From assembly GCF_001458195.1 (NCBI RefSeq), contig NZ_CYPU01000068.1, forward strand, positions 186,001 to 250,000: a DNA stretch of 64,000 bases, written 5' to 3'. Positions 17,735 to 26,745 of the stretch are shown here, piece after piece. Position 1 is the first letter of the stretch; every line of letters starts with the position of its first letter. A program made the position numbers and the translations under genes. This DNA is from Ruegeria atlantica. Its GTDB lineage: Bacteria; Pseudomonadota; Alphaproteobacteria; Rhodobacterales; Rhodobacteraceae. The notes below the pieces were generated by a model. It made no database searches, was not told the DNA's origin, and worked only from the letters and a program-made list of their open reading frames with translations.

Positions 17735-19189
17735 TTAACCCCCCGCCCGGTTTTCAAGCCGCTGAACTAATGAGGCCGGTACTTTGGCCTCACTCAATTG
17801 GCCCAGAACCCGTTCTTTGACGTCCTTTGGCATGCGGGTGCTGGCCTCGACCTGAGCTACCAACTTAGCGCGCTGTTCCTCGGACAGCTCAACCATATCC
17901 GGTGCAGCCCCGGCGCTGTCATCTGTCCGCAGGGGCCGGACACGTACGCCCGATCCCAGTAGAGGTGTCCGGCCGATCACGACCTCACGCCCCACCAGCC
18001 CATCGCCGCGCAGCAAAACCTCATCGCCCTGACGCCGGATCAGTTGCACCGGAAGCGCTTCGAGCCTGTCATTTTCATCCAAAACCAACACCGTTCCGAC
18101 CGCATCCAAGGCCGACGATGGCAACCGCACTACGTTGTCCAACGGTTGTTCCTGCACGGTGACAGTAACAAAGTCACCCGGCTTGAACCCCGACGCCTCA
18201 TCCAGTCGGGCATAGATCAAACGCCCGGTCTGCCCTTCGCCCGCCGATCCGCTGTCGCGGCTAATGCGGCCTTGTGCGGTCAGGTCGGTGCCCGTGACCT
18301 CAAGCGAGATTGTCACCGGTGCGTCGATCAGATCACCGGCTGCGTCCAACAATCGGACGTATTGCGCGGTTGAGACGCGGAATGCCACCTCCAACGCATT
18401 GGGGTCGACAAGTTCCGCCAGCTTTTCGTTCGCGGACACCAGCCGTCCTTCGACCAGTGTTACATCCGTCAAGGTGCCCCCGAACCGGGCGCGGATTGTC
18501 ATATCATCCAGATCGCGTTCAGCAGCCTCAAGCGCAATGCGGGCTCGTGACAACAGGGTGGTCGCCTGATCGACGCGGGATTCTGCCTGAGCCAGCGCAA
18601 TCCGCCGCGCCAGCACCGCCTGCTGTGCGGCGGCCTTGGCCAGTTCGGCCTCCTCCACAGATGCTGCGGCCCCGACGCCACGTGTCTGCAAATCCTGCTG
18701 GCGCTGCAAGGCGCGCCCACGCAGCTCTGCCTGTGCCTCGGCCGAATTCAATTCATCCTGCGCCAGCAGCAGCGACCGCTCCGCGTCACGCTCTTCAAAC
18801 TGCGCGTCCAGCAAGTCGGATTTTGCCCGATCCAGTGCGGATTGGGCGTCTGCGGGATCAAGTTCAACCAGAACTTCGCCTGTTGTTACCACACCGCCAT
18901 CTTCAAAATCTTCGGCCAGCCCGACAACACGCCCGCCCAGCGCGGCGCGCAGTTCTAACCTGCGACGGCTTTGAACCTCGCCAAAGGCTTCGAGATTTGG
19001 GGTGACGGTTTCCAATTCCGCGGACCGAACAGAAACGGCAAAGACACGCTCGCGGGCCTGCGGAGCGGACTCTTCCCGTGTCAGAACGTCTTGCACGGCA
19101 CCCGAAATCATCTGTGCCGCCACAAACAACAGGGCCACCGTCAACGACGTCAAAAAGACTCCAACAAGGCTTTGCCTCAGAAATCGCAT
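17735..19189 (-). CDS. RND efflux periplasmic adaptor (HlyD/MFP family)
   Basis: The 484-residue adaptor bridges the RND permease to an outer-membrane channel. An N-terminal membrane anchor (residues 8-30) is followed by the first half of the lipoyl motif (ALGGRVVGLAEDFEDGGVVTTGEVLVELD), a long alpha-helical hairpin rich in Ala, Glu, Arg and Gln (about 115-225), then IRARFGGTLTDVTLVEGRLVSANEKLAELVD and beta-barrel domains. The last 50 residues (VELSEEQRAKLVAQ onward) are an extra charged helical tail that many adaptors lack. The gene leads the pump operon. Confidence 0.92.
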   Translation of the reverse strand: MRFLRQSLVGVFLTSLTVALLFVAAQMISGAVQDVLTREESAPQARERVFAVSVRSAELETVTPNLEAFGEVQSRRRLELRAALGGRVVGLAEDFEDGGVVTTGEVLVELDPADAQSALDRAKSDLLDAQFEERDAERSLLLAQDELNSAEAQAELRGRALQRQQDLQTRGVGAAASVEEAELAKAAAQQAVLARRIALAQAESRVDQATTLLSRARIALEAAERDLDDMTIRARFGGTLTDVTLVEGRLVSANEKLAELVDPNALEVAFRVSTAQYVRLLDAAGDLIDAPVTISLEVTGTDLTAQGRISRDSGSAGEGQTGRLIYARLDEASGFKPGDFVTVTVQEQPLDNVVRLPSSALDAVGTVLVLDENDRLEALPVQLIRRQGDEVLLRGDGLVGREVVIGRTPLLGSGVRVRPLRTDDSAGAAPDMVELSEEQRAKLVAQVEASTRMPKDVKERVLGQLSEAKVPASLVQRLENRAGG

Positions 19190-19295
19190 ATAAAATTCAC
19201 CCCGGTTGCATCAGGCTGCCATTAGCAAAAGGTAGCTGGGCAGCAAAAAATGCCAAGCCACAAAGCGGTTATGAACGGTTTAACGTGCGACCAGT

Positions 19296-19838
19296 CTACT
19301 TCCGTCGCAAATGTTCGTCCAATCTGGGCATTATTTCGACGAAATTGCAGGGACGGTGGCGGTAGTCGAACTGTTTTTCCAAAATGCCGTCCCAGGCGTC
19401 CTTGCAAGCGCCCGGGCTGCCGGGCAATGCAAATAGATATGTGCCGCCTGCGACCCCACCGGTCGCACGTGATTGCACGGCCGACGTTCCAATCTTCTCC
19501 ATTGAAACGATTGTGAACACCGTGCCGAAAGCCTCGATTTCCTTCTCATAGACATCGCGATGCGCTTCGACCGTTACGTCGCGGCCCGTCAGGCCCGTAC
19601 CACCGGCCGAAATCACCACGTCTATCTCAGGATCCGCAATCCAGACGCGCAACTGATCGGCGATCTCGCTGCGCTCATCGCGGATGATGCTGCGATCGGC
19701 AACCCTGTGCCCTGCCCTTTCGATGCGATCAACAAGTGTCTGGCCGGATTTGTCCTCATCCATCGACCGCGTGTCCGAAACGGTAAGCACGGCGATACGG
19801 ACCGGAATGAAATCTTTGGTCTCATCAATGCGCGACAT
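19296..19838 (-). CDS. moaB: Molybdenum cofactor biosynthesis protein MoaB
   Basis: MoaB belongs to the MogA/MoaB fold that adenylylates molybdopterin before metal insertion. The 180-residue protein shows VRIAVLTVSDTRSMDEDKSG, VISAGGTGLTGRDVT (the pterin-binding GGTG loop) and SRATGGVAGGTYLFALPGSPGACKDAWDGIL. This acts directly before MoeA, encoded about 19 kb away. The gene ends a run UDG, phosphoesterase, LysE, moaB; a six-base gap separates it from the LysE stop, so it is likely cotranscribed with genes of unrelated function. Confidence 0.94.
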   Translation of the reverse strand: MSRIDETKDFIPVRIAVLTVSDTRSMDEDKSGQTLVDRIERAGHRVADRSIIRDERSEIADQLRVWIADPEIDVVISAGGTGLTGRDVTVEAHRDVYEKEIEAFGTVFTIVSMEKIGTSAVQSRATGGVAGGTYLFALPGSPGACKDAWDGILEKQFDYRHRPCNFVEIMPRLDEHLRRK

Positions 19839-19844
19839 GTTTCC

Positions 19845-20465
19845 TCAGGCCCTTTCCAAGATGGCAAGCCGGATGGCGAGGGCTGTGAAGATTCCCCCGG
19901 TCACCCAGCCCATGATGCGTGAGGCGCGCGGGTTTGCGATCAGCACCCGCCCCGCACCACCGGCAAATATTCCAACAAGCCCGTTCACCACAAATCCGCC
20001 CAACGCAATGATGGACCCGAAAATCAGGAACTGCAGCAGGATCGATCCCGCCGCCGGGTTCAAGAACTGAGGGATAAAAGCCAGAACAAACAGAATTACC
20101 TTAGGGTTGGTCAGGTTCACCACCAGCCCGTCCCGGAATGCCAATTGGGTGGGACCGGAGGGAGCATCCGCAGAGACCGCCCCATTCCGAAACGCCCCCC
20201 AGGCGAGATACAGCAGATAAGCAACGCCCATCCAGCGGATCACATCGAACAGCCAGGGCATCGTCGCCACAGCCGCTCCTAGACCGAGACCCGCCACCAG
20301 AACGTGAACCATCGATCCGACGGAGATACCTGCGCTGGCGGCGATTGCAGGCCGCGCCCCGGACCGCAGCCCCTGCCCAAAGCAGAACATCATGTCCGCC
20401 CCGGGGGTCAGATTCAGGGCAATTGCCGCCGGGATGAACGCCAGCAGCGTAACTGTATCAATCAC
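19845..20465 (-). CDS. LysE/RhtB family amino-acid exporter
   Basis: The 206-residue inner-membrane protein has about six hydrophobic segments and the LysE family signature NLTPGADMMFCFGQGLRSGARPAIAASAGISVG, read in parts, near the N-terminus. The segment FRDGLVVNLTNPKVILFVLAFIPQF is also typical. Relatives export lysine, threonine or homoserine; the substrate here is not known. A GTG start at 20465 is chosen: GAGGT lies six bases upstream and the GTG overlaps the phosphoesterase stop as GTGA. Confidence 0.9.
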   Translation of the reverse strand: MIDTVTLLAFIPAAIALNLTPGADMMFCFGQGLRSGARPAIAASAGISVGSMVHVLVAGLGLGAAVATMPWLFDVIRWMGVAYLLYLAWGAFRNGAVSADAPSGPTQLAFRDGLVVNLTNPKVILFVLAFIPQFLNPAAGSILLQFLIFGSIIALGGFVVNGLVGIFAGGAGRVLIANPRASRIMGWVTGGIFTALAIRLAILERA

Positions 20466-21061
20466 GTGGTGACCTCGAACCAATTTACTGTGGGGCCAAG
20501 ATTGGCGATCTGCGTCACGCCGATTGCGCCTCGGTAACCCCAGCTGTCGTGGATATGGCCACAAAGGGCAATTTGCGGCTGCAACCGCTCGATTGCGTCA
20601 CGGACCGCCACCGAACCTACCGCATCACCCGTCGATGTAAGATCGCCGTGACCCTTGGGCGGAGAATGCGCGACCAGGATGTCAGCTCCTTCGCAACGAT
20701 TCAGCAACTCAGCCGCTTCAGGATCCGTCATATCACAGGACCACGCACCGAATGGCGTCACCGGTACGCCATAACCAAGGCCAAACAGACGCAGCCCATC
20801 CACGGTCATGCCTGTACCGTGCAAAACATGCACGCCTTCAGGCGCTGCGTCGGTCAGTTCGCCTGCACTTTCGGCATTGCCCGGAACCAGAACCAGCGGC
20901 GCATTGATAGCAGAGAGCATCGCCATCGCGTCATCCAGCCCTTGCCGCATGTTGCAATAATCTCCGGCTCCGATAACCAGATCGGCCTCATCGCTTGCTG
21001 CAACAACGTCTGCGGCACGGTTTCGCGCCATATGCAGGTCCGAGAATGCGAGGATCTTCAT
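20462..21061 (-). CDS. Calcineurin-like metallophosphoesterase
   Basis: The 199-residue cytoplasmic protein has the metallophosphatase motifs in order: FSDLH (residues 6-10), GAGDY, PGNAES where many relatives have [14 protein letters not shown] and the final GHIHDSWG. These residues bind two metals and the phosphate. The substrate cannot be told from sequence; relatives cleave cyclic nucleotides or phosphoproteins. Its start ATG overlaps the uracil-DNA glycosylase stop and its stop overlaps the LysE start, so the order UDG, phosphoesterase, LysE, moaB is translationally coupled. Confidence 0.9.
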   Translation of the reverse strand: MKILAFSDLHMARNRAADVVAASDEADLVIGAGDYCNMRQGLDDAMAMLSAINAPLVLVPGNAESAGELTDAAPEGVHVLHGTGMTVDGLRLFGLGYGVPVTPFGAWSCDMTDPEAAELLNRCEGADILVAHSPPKGHGDLTSTGDAVGSVAVRDAIERLQPQIALCGHIHDSWGYRGAIGVTQIANLGPTVNWFEVTT

Positions 21062-21825
21062 GCCTTGCCCTCCAGCCTTGCTTTGAGTTCCAGCAAATCA
21101 GCCCATGCCTGCCGCTTCATCTGTGGTTGTCGCAGCAGATATGCAGGATGGAACATCGGCATAACCGGCAAGTCCATCGCCTGATCCCACTGACCGCGAA
21201 GCCGTGTGATCCCCCGTTTACCCAGAACAGCCTGACAGCTGATATTGCCCATCACCACCAGAACCTCGGGTTTGGCCAAGGCCACGTGCCGTTCGAGAAA
21301 CGGCTTCAACATGCCAATCTCTTCGGGCTTTGGATCCCGGTTCTGCGGTGGGCGCCACGGCAGGACGTTGGTGATATAGACGTTTTCGGTCCGATTCAGA
21401 TCAATCGCGTCCAGCATCCGGTCCAACAACTGACCGGCGCGTCCGACAAAAGGCTTGCCCTCGCGGTCCTCATCGCGGCCCGGGGCCTCTCCGATAATCA
21501 TCACCCGCGCACCCGGGGTGCCGGCGGCAAAGACCAACTGCCGCGCACCGCGTTTCAACTCGCAATGGTCAAACGCGTCCATGGCCGCCTGCAACTGATC
21601 CAGTGACCCTGCAGACTGTGCCGCAGATTTCGCAACCACAACCGGATCAACCTGCTTGGGTTTTTCCGGTGCGGTCTGGGCCTTTGCGGGTTTCTTGGCT
21701 TTGGGCGCAGTATCCGGCAACGCATAGCGATCCACCGGTGCATCACCGATAGCATCCGTTGCGCCCAGCTCGATCTGCCATTCCAGCAGAGCACGGGCAG
21801 TATGATAGTCCAAAGCCGATTCCAT
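21058..21825 (-). CDS. Uracil-DNA glycosylase, family-4-like without the usual Fe-S cysteines
   Basis: The 255-residue enzyme removes uracil from DNA. Motif A is [20 protein letters not shown], motif B is the HPAYLLRQP region. An N-terminal stretch of about 70 Ala/Lys/Pro-rich residues precedes the catalytic domain. Classic family-4 enzymes bind a [4Fe-4S] cluster with four cysteines; here only two cysteines exist in the whole protein, and the loop reads [14 protein letters not shown] with no cysteine. The ATG at 21825 follows GAGGGG closely; an in-frame GTG six codons upstream is less likely. Confidence 0.88.
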   Translation of the reverse strand: MESALDYHTARALLEWQIELGATDAIGDAPVDRYALPDTAPKAKKPAKAQTAPEKPKQVDPVVVAKSAAQSAGSLDQLQAAMDAFDHCELKRGARQLVFAAGTPGARVMIIGEAPGRDEDREGKPFVGRAGQLLDRMLDAIDLNRTENVYITNVLPWRPPQNRDPKPEEIGMLKPFLERHVALAKPEVLVVMGNISCQAVLGKRGITRLRGQWDQAMDLPVMPMFHPAYLLRQPQMKRQAWADLLELKARLEGKA

Positions 21826-21910
21826 ACCCCTCAATCTAACCACCTTTTGAACGAGGGAAAGCAGATAGACCTTGATTGGTCAGTCCATCGCGCCGACGAT
21901 TGCCATATTC

Positions 21911-22525
21911 ATGTTGTCTGTATTGCGATTCTTGTTTCTTGGTTTGCTGCTGATCATTCTCAGCAGTCCTACTTCTGCGCAGTTCAAAGACAGATATGGC
22001 CAGTGCCGCGCGGGCCAATTCAAATGTGGCAACACATGCTGCTCGGGCGGGCAAAGATGCAGCTTTGACGGGCACTGCATTCCATTGGGCGGCACCTATT
22101 GCGGCGGCGGCCGTACCTGCGGCCCATTCGAGCGCTGCGTGGCAGGCGGCACCCGATGCGCACCAGCGGGGCAAAATAAGTGCAGGTCGCGCCTGGACTG
22201 CCCCGGCGGCAGCATCTGCAATGCCCGTGGCGAATGCGAGCGCAATACACCTGACATTCTGGAACTGCCTTCACTGACATGCGACGACGGTCGCATTTGC
22301 GGATCCGGATCGTCTTGCCTGCCGGGTGGCGGATGTTCACGCCCCGGCTGGTATCTTTGCGAAAAAACCGGATCGCAGTGCCGTCAGGGGTTCAAGTGTT
22401 CCAAAAACCAAGGCTGTGTTCCCGTCAAGGCCGTCGACTGCGGATATGGTAAGTGGTGCAAACCGGGCGAACAGTGCCTGCCCGAAGGCGGATGCGAGAA
22501 ACTGCCCGAGGGAACCGAACCTTAG
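21911..22525 (+). CDS. Secreted cysteine-rich repeat protein (26 cysteines)
   Basis: The 204-residue protein has a strong signal peptide (residues 1-24, ending TSAQ). The mature part of about 180 residues contains 26 cysteines in six consecutive modules. Five follow C-x5/6-C-x5-C-x5/6-C; the first has six cysteines including a CC pair. Glycine is abundant between cysteines, for example GGGRTC and PGGGC. No catalytic motif is visible. Such even, regular spacing suggests a disulfide-knotted extracellular or periplasmic rod. There is no clear ribosome site before the ATG. It lies alone between UDG (divergent) and pyrB (same strand). Confidence 0.8.
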   Translation: MLSVLRFLFLGLLLIILSSPTSAQFKDRYGQCRAGQFKCGNTCCSGGQRCSFDGHCIPLGGTYCGGGRTCGPFERCVAGGTRCAPAGQNKCRSRLDCPGGSICNARGECERNTPDILELPSLTCDDGRICGSGSSCLPGGGCSRPGWYLCEKTGSQCRQGFKCSKNQGCVPVKAVDCGYGKWCKPGEQCLPEGGCEKLPEGTEP

Positions 22526-22584
22526 GTTGCCTTGAGCAGCGCGGCTTCTTATAAGCGGCGCGATTGTCAGACAGGAGCCCGCCA

Positions 22585-23520
22585 ATGCGTTTCGCCCATC
22601 GTCACCTTCTTGGCATCGAGCACCTGTCGCAATCCGATATTACTGCCATTCTCGACCTGGCCGAGAAGTATGTCGACATGAACCGCCAGTCGACCAAGCA
22701 TTCCGACGTGCTGTCAGGGCTGACCCAAATCAACATGTTCTTCGAGAACTCAACCCGCACGCAGGCCAGTTTCGAAATCGCAGGCAAGCGGCTGGGCGCG
22801 GATGTGATGAACATGGCGATGCAGGCCAGTTCGATCAAAAAAGGCGAGACGCTGATCGACACAGCGATGACGCTGAATGCTATGCACCCCGATTTGTTGG
22901 TGGTGCGCCATCCGCATTCCGGCGCGGTCGACCTGCTGGCGCAGAAGGTGAATTGCGCGCTGCTGAATGCCGGTGACGGCAAACATGAACACCCGACGCA
23001 GGCTCTGCTGGACGCTCTGACCATTCGCCGCGCCAAAGGTCGCCTGCACCGCCTGAACATCGCGATCTGCGGCGACGTCGCCCATTCCCGCGTGGCGCGG
23101 TCAAACCTGATCCTGCTGGGCAAAATGGAAAACCGTATTCGTCTAATTGGACCACCGACGCTGCTCCCAAGCCAGTTTGCCGAGTTTGGTGCTGAAATTT
23201 ACGACGACATGAACGAGGGCCTCAAGGACGTCGACGTCGTCATGATGCTGCGCCTTCAGAAAGAGCGGATGGACGGCGGCTTTATCCCGTCAGAGCGGGA
23301 GTACTATCACCGCTATGGCCTCGACGCCGCCAAACTGGCGCAGGCCAAACCGGACGCCATCGTCATGCACCCCGGCCCGATGAACCGCGGGGTCGAGATC
23401 GATGGCACTTTGGCAGACGACATCAACCGGTCCGTTATTCAGGAACAGGTCGAAATGGGCGTCGCCGTTCGCATGGCCGCAATGGAACTGTTGGCCCGCA
23501 ACTTGCGCGAGGCCGCATGA
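22585..23520 (+). CDS. pyrB: Aspartate carbamoyltransferase catalytic subunit
   Basis: PyrB condenses carbamoyl phosphate with aspartate, the first committed step of pyrimidine synthesis. The 311-residue protein has the carbamoyl-phosphate loop [13 protein letters not shown], the SIKKGET region, [13 protein letters not shown] and [19 protein letters not shown] lies eight bases before the ATG at 22585. It heads a tight operon: pyrB, two small membrane proteins, a dihydroorotase-like gene and plsY. No pyrI regulatory gene is present, as expected for enzymes that assemble with a dihydroorotase-like partner. Confidence 0.95.
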   Translation: MRFAHRHLLGIEHLSQSDITAILDLAEKYVDMNRQSTKHSDVLSGLTQINMFFENSTRTQASFEIAGKRLGADVMNMAMQASSIKKGETLIDTAMTLNAMHPDLLVVRHPHSGAVDLLAQKVNCALLNAGDGKHEHPTQALLDALTIRRAKGRLHRLNIAICGDVAHSRVARSNLILLGKMENRIRLIGPPTLLPSQFAEFGAEIYDDMNEGLKDVDVVMMLRLQKERMDGGFIPSEREYYHRYGLDAAKLAQAKPDAIVMHPGPMNRGVEIDGTLADDINRSVIQEQVEMGVAVRMAAMELLARNLREAA

Positions 23521-24035
23521 GTGATCTGAACGTCGCCCCACATGAACACGGCGTCCTGCGCTTGTTTCAGCTGGACATGCGCCCGGAAGAGGCAAAGTTC
23601 CTCCGCGAACCCGGTGCGGCAGACCAGATTCTGGGTGTCGAGGGTCTGGATCAGACCCAGATCGACGTATTTCCTGTCTCGGACCTCGAGGAACTGGGTC
23701 TTTTTGGCTATCTCAACGAAGGGTGCGGTATCCCTAAAGATCAGCTGGACCGAGCTGCGCTGGAAAGCATTGAAGGCTGGGTCATGGTCGTGCGCAGTGC
23801 TGCGTTTCAGGGACGTGCCGCCACTTTGCAACCGGACCCCAAAGTGCAACTGATCGGCCTTTACACAGAAGAGGCGACAAGCTGGACCGGTGGAGCAATT
23901 AAAACCGAAAGCGCGAAACCGTTCTCGGCCCCGCAAACGCCACCACAGGACGACAAACCCGGCCGTATTGGGTCGGTCATGCTGGCAGTAGTGGTGCTGG
24001 TGGTCATCGGAGGCATCCTATGGCTGATCCTGTGA
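23517..24035 (+). CDS. Unknown protein with one C-terminal membrane helix, in pyrB operon
   Basis: The 172-residue protein starts in the ATGA overlap with pyrB. Residues 1-145 are soluble and acidic, with [18 protein letters not shown] and [13 protein letters not shown] segments. The last 20 residues form a single membrane helix ([18 protein letters not shown]), so the body is probably cytoplasmic and tail-anchored. I recognise no domain. Its end overlaps the next gene by 16 bases. Position between pyrB and the dihydroorotase-like gene suggests either a role in that complex or simple operon sharing. Confidence 0.8.
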   Translation: MSDLNVAPHEHGVLRLFQLDMRPEEAKFLREPGAADQILGVEGLDQTQIDVFPVSDLEELGLFGYLNEGCGIPKDQLDRAALESIEGWVMVVRSAAFQGRAATLQPDPKVQLIGLYTEEATSWTGGAIKTESAKPFSAPQTPPQDDKPGRIGSVMLAVVVLVVIGGILWLIL

Positions 24036-24406
24036 CGTTCACCCCCGACAAAGGCGCGTATATCCGCACGAATACATGGCTGGCCGCCGGGGCCATGGCT
24101 GTCGCGATGATCGTGCTGTGGCTGGTCGGAAACCCCTACGTCTGGACCGGGGCGCCCGCGGGTCTCGCTGCGGTTGCCTTTCGCGCATGGTACCTGGCCT
24201 CAGAAGAACTGACCACCACATGGCAAATGACGGACACCACCCTAACCGGCCCCGGCCCGCGCAATGTGGCGCTGAACCAGATAGAGGCGGTCAACCTCAT
24301 GGGCAGCTTTGTCCAGATCGTCACCAAGGGCGGCGACAAACACCTGATCAAGTACCAGGCAGATCCAGCGGCGACCAAAGCCGCCATCGAAAGGGCAATG
24401 GCATGA
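24020..24406 (+). CDS. Small membrane protein with PH-like (DUF304-type) domain
   Basis: The 128-residue protein has two hydrophobic segments (about residues 20-55) followed by a short beta-rich region with TTWQMTDTTLTGPGPRNVALNQIEAVNLMGSF, read in parts, and IVTKGGDKHLIKYQADP. This resembles bacterial PH-like domains (bPH2/DUF304), in which two helices precede the beta sheet. That assignment is by pattern only. It overlaps the gene before it by 16 bases and the next start by four (ATGA), so it is coupled to the pyrimidine genes. Confidence 0.75.
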   Translation: MADPVTFTPDKGAYIRTNTWLAAGAMAVAMIVLWLVGNPYVWTGAPAGLAAVAFRAWYLASEELTTTWQMTDTTLTGPGPRNVALNQIEAVNLMGSFVQIVTKGGDKHLIKYQADPAATKAAIERAMA

Positions 24407-25683
24407 ACAATACTCTTTTCACTAATGCCCGCCTGATCGACCCGGAAACCGGCACCGACAGCCCTGGCTGGCTGCATGTATCCGACGGTCGGATTGCTAC
24501 GCGCGGCGAAGGGGCTGCTCCGGCGCTGGAGGCTCAGGTTGTCGATTGTGGTGGGCAATGTCTTGCCCCCGGTATCGTCGATATCGGCGTCAAGGTCTGT
24601 GAACCGGGTGAGCGGCACAAGGAAAGCTATAAATCCGCCGGTCTGGCCGCTGCGGCCGGGGGCGTAACCACTATCGTCACCCGCCCCGACACCAGCCCCG
24701 CTATCGACACGCCCGAAAGTCTGGAGTTCGTCACACGGCGAGCGCAGGCCGACGCACCGGTGAACGTGCTGCCAATGGCCGCGCTGACCAAGGGTCGCGA
24801 AGGCCGCGAAATGACCGAGATCGGGTTCCTGCAGGATGCCGGTGCTGTCGCCTTTACCGACTGCGATCACGTGATCGCCAACACCAAGGTTTTTTCCCGT
24901 GCCTTGACCTATGCCCGGGCCTGTGGCGCGCTGGTCATCGCCCACCCGCAAGAACCCATCCTCAGCAATGGTGCCGCAGCCACCAGTGGTAAGTTCGCCG
25001 TGCTGCGCGGCCTGCCCGCCGTCTCACCAATGGCCGAGCGGATGGGACTGGACCGCGACATCGCTCTGCTAGAGATGACCGGGGCAACCTATCACGCCGA
25101 CCAGATCACCACCGCCCGCGCCCTGCCCGCGCTGGAGCGGGCCAAGCGGAACGGTCTGGATATCACCGCAGGCACGTCGATCCACCACCTGACGCTGAAC
25201 GAGCTGGACGTGGCCGACTATCGGACCTTCTTCAAAGTCAAGCCGCCGTTGCGATCTGAGGATGATCGGCAAGCGGTAATCGAAGCGGTGCGGACCGGTC
25301 TGATTGATACGATCAGTTCTATGCACACGCCTCAGGATGAGGAAAGCAAACGCCTGCCGTTTGAAGAGGCGGCCTCCGGCGCGGTAGCGTTGGAAACCCT
25401 GCTGCCCGCCGCCCTGCGGCTGTATCATGTCGGGCAGCTGGACCTGCCGACACTGTTCCGCTCTATGGCGCTGAATCCGGCGAAAAGACTGGGGCTGGGC
25501 AGTGGCCGTCTGTCCGAAGGCGCGCCTGCGGATCTGGTGCTGTTTGACCCGGATGTGCCCTTTGTGCTGGACCGGTTCTCGCTCAAATCCAAATCTCAGA
25601 ACACACCGTTTGACGGCCAGCGCATGCAGGGTAAGGTCACCGCAACTTTCGTTGCAGGACAAGAAGTTTACCGGAGACCCTGA
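24403..25683 (+). CDS. Dihydroorotase-like protein lacking key metal ligands (PyrX-type)
   Basis: The 426-residue protein has the dihydroorotase/amidohydrolase fold: an N-terminal DPETGT segment, APGIVDIGVKVCEPG, AAAGGVTTIVTRPDT and a C-terminal AVALETLLPAALRLY and GRLSEGAPADLVLFDPD. In active enzymes the first of these carries DxHxH; here it is DIGVK, so both histidines are lost. The later TDHAPH motif reads SSMHTP, so the catalytic aspartate is missing too. In Pseudomonas a similar noncatalytic PyrC-like subunit supports aspartate carbamoyltransferase assembly. The start ATGA-overlaps the PH-like gene. Confidence 0.88.
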   Translation: MNNTLFTNARLIDPETGTDSPGWLHVSDGRIATRGEGAAPALEAQVVDCGGQCLAPGIVDIGVKVCEPGERHKESYKSAGLAAAAGGVTTIVTRPDTSPAIDTPESLEFVTRRAQADAPVNVLPMAALTKGREGREMTEIGFLQDAGAVAFTDCDHVIANTKVFSRALTYARACGALVIAHPQEPILSNGAAATSGKFAVLRGLPAVSPMAERMGLDRDIALLEMTGATYHADQITTARALPALERAKRNGLDITAGTSIHHLTLNELDVADYRTFFKVKPPLRSEDDRQAVIEAVRTGLIDTISSMHTPQDEESKRLPFEEAASGAVALETLLPAALRLYHVGQLDLPTLFRSMALNPAKRLGLGSGRLSEGAPADLVLFDPDVPFVLDRFSLKSKSQNTPFDGQRMQGKVTATFVAGQEVYRRP

Positions 25684-26288
25684 TGCCGATCATCGACAGT
25701 ACAATGACCCAGCTGATCCTGTGGGCGGCACTTGGATACCTGATGGGATCGATCCCGTTTGGTATGGTCACGGCCAAGGTGATGGGGCTGGGCAACCTGC
25801 GCAACATCGGATCGGGCAATATCGGCGCAACCAATGTTCTGCGGACGGGCAACAAGACCGCCGCTGCCCTGACCCTGATCTTCGACGCCGCAAAAGGCGG
25901 GGTTGCCGTTCTAGTAGCACGCGCACTGGCGGGCGAGGATGCCGCGCAGATTGCAGCGCTGGCAGCACTTTTGGGCCATTGCTTTCCGGTTTGGCTGGGA
26001 TTTAAGGGCGGCAAAGGGGTCGCCACGTTTCTGGGGATCTGGCTGGCGTTGGATTGGCGCGTCGGTGTAGCCTGTTGTTTGACTTGGTTGGTTGCTGCTG
26101 CAGTCTGGCGCATCTCATCCCTTGCGGCACTTGCAGCGGCGGCAACGTCCACTATCTGGACCCTTCTGCTGACAGGTTCGCAAACGCTGCTACTGGCTGG
26201 CGTCCTGACCCTGTTGGTCTATTGGCGCCACAGCGCGAATATTGCCCGCATCAAATCCGGCACTGAACCAAAAATCGGGCAGTCTTGA
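25683..26288 (+). CDS. plsY: Glycerol-3-phosphate acyltransferase PlsY
   Basis: PlsY acylates glycerol-3-phosphate from acyl-phosphate, the first step of phospholipid synthesis in the inner membrane. The 201-residue protein has about five membrane segments and the family loops GSIPFGMVTAKV, GSGNIGATNVLR with the adjacent FDAAKGG, and GHCFPVWLGFKGGKGVAT. The start overlaps the stop of the dihydroorotase-like gene as TGATG. The first seven residues (to a second ATG) may not be translated. Cotranscription with pyrimidine genes has no obvious functional reason. Confidence 0.94.
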   Translation: MPIIDSTMTQLILWAALGYLMGSIPFGMVTAKVMGLGNLRNIGSGNIGATNVLRTGNKTAAALTLIFDAAKGGVAVLVARALAGEDAAQIAALAALLGHCFPVWLGFKGGKGVATFLGIWLALDWRVGVACCLTWLVAAAVWRISSLAALAAAATSTIWTLLLTGSQTLLLAGVLTLLVYWRHSANIARIKSGTEPKIGQS

Positions 26289-26551
26289 GCGCCCCGAACG
26301 CCTTCCTTAACGCTTTTTTTGCCATCCCCAAGGGGTCGTCGACCGGGCGTGCCCACGGCAGGCGGTATATCGTCAGTCGAACGGAATTTTCAGACGGCAA
26401 GTCGCAGAAACTTGTCGCACGCGCACTGGACGGCCGCGACTACATCAGCCTGAACCTTTATCTGACCAAACGCGGATCTCTTCTTCACCCCTGCGAAATG
26501 CCCGCGGAAAAAGTCACCGAATTCGTTTTGGATCTGGCGCCCGATACCTAA
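26285..26551 (+). CDS. Small conserved protein of unknown function
   Basis: An 88-residue frame begins at a TTG that overlaps the plsY stop (TTGA). It has no signal peptide or membrane helix. Features are GSSTGRAHGRRYIVSRTEFSDG and LVARALDGRDYISLNLYLTK near the middle and HPCEMPAEKVTEFVLDL near the end, which look like a genuine folded domain; I recall similar short Rhodobacterales proteins but cannot name the family. Codon use matches its neighbours. It is the last gene of the pyrB operon, which ends before a 190-base gap. Confidence 0.65.
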   Translation: MSAPNAFLNAFFAIPKGSSTGRAHGRRYIVSRTEFSDGKSQKLVARALDGRDYISLNLYLTKRGSLLHPCEMPAEKVTEFVLDLAPDT

Positions 26552-26745
26552 GGCCTACCCTGCATTTGTGAACAATGCCTCTTCGCCCCTGCACATTCAC
26601 AATTGATTGCTTTGAACGTGATGAGCCGCCTGCCCACTTGGGTTCCGTGACGGCCAATTGCGGGTCTCACGGACAAAAAACTCTTGGGTCGTCTGGGCGC
26701 AATTTTCTGCGCCACGTGGCGGCCCCTTCACGAAAGGTGAAAACA

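Noticed and set aside
22539..22561. Hairpin GCGCGGCTT/AAGCGGCGC before pyrB as a pyrimidine attenuator
   Set aside because: The stem has one mismatch, no T-run follows and there is no leader peptide, so attenuation is not supported.
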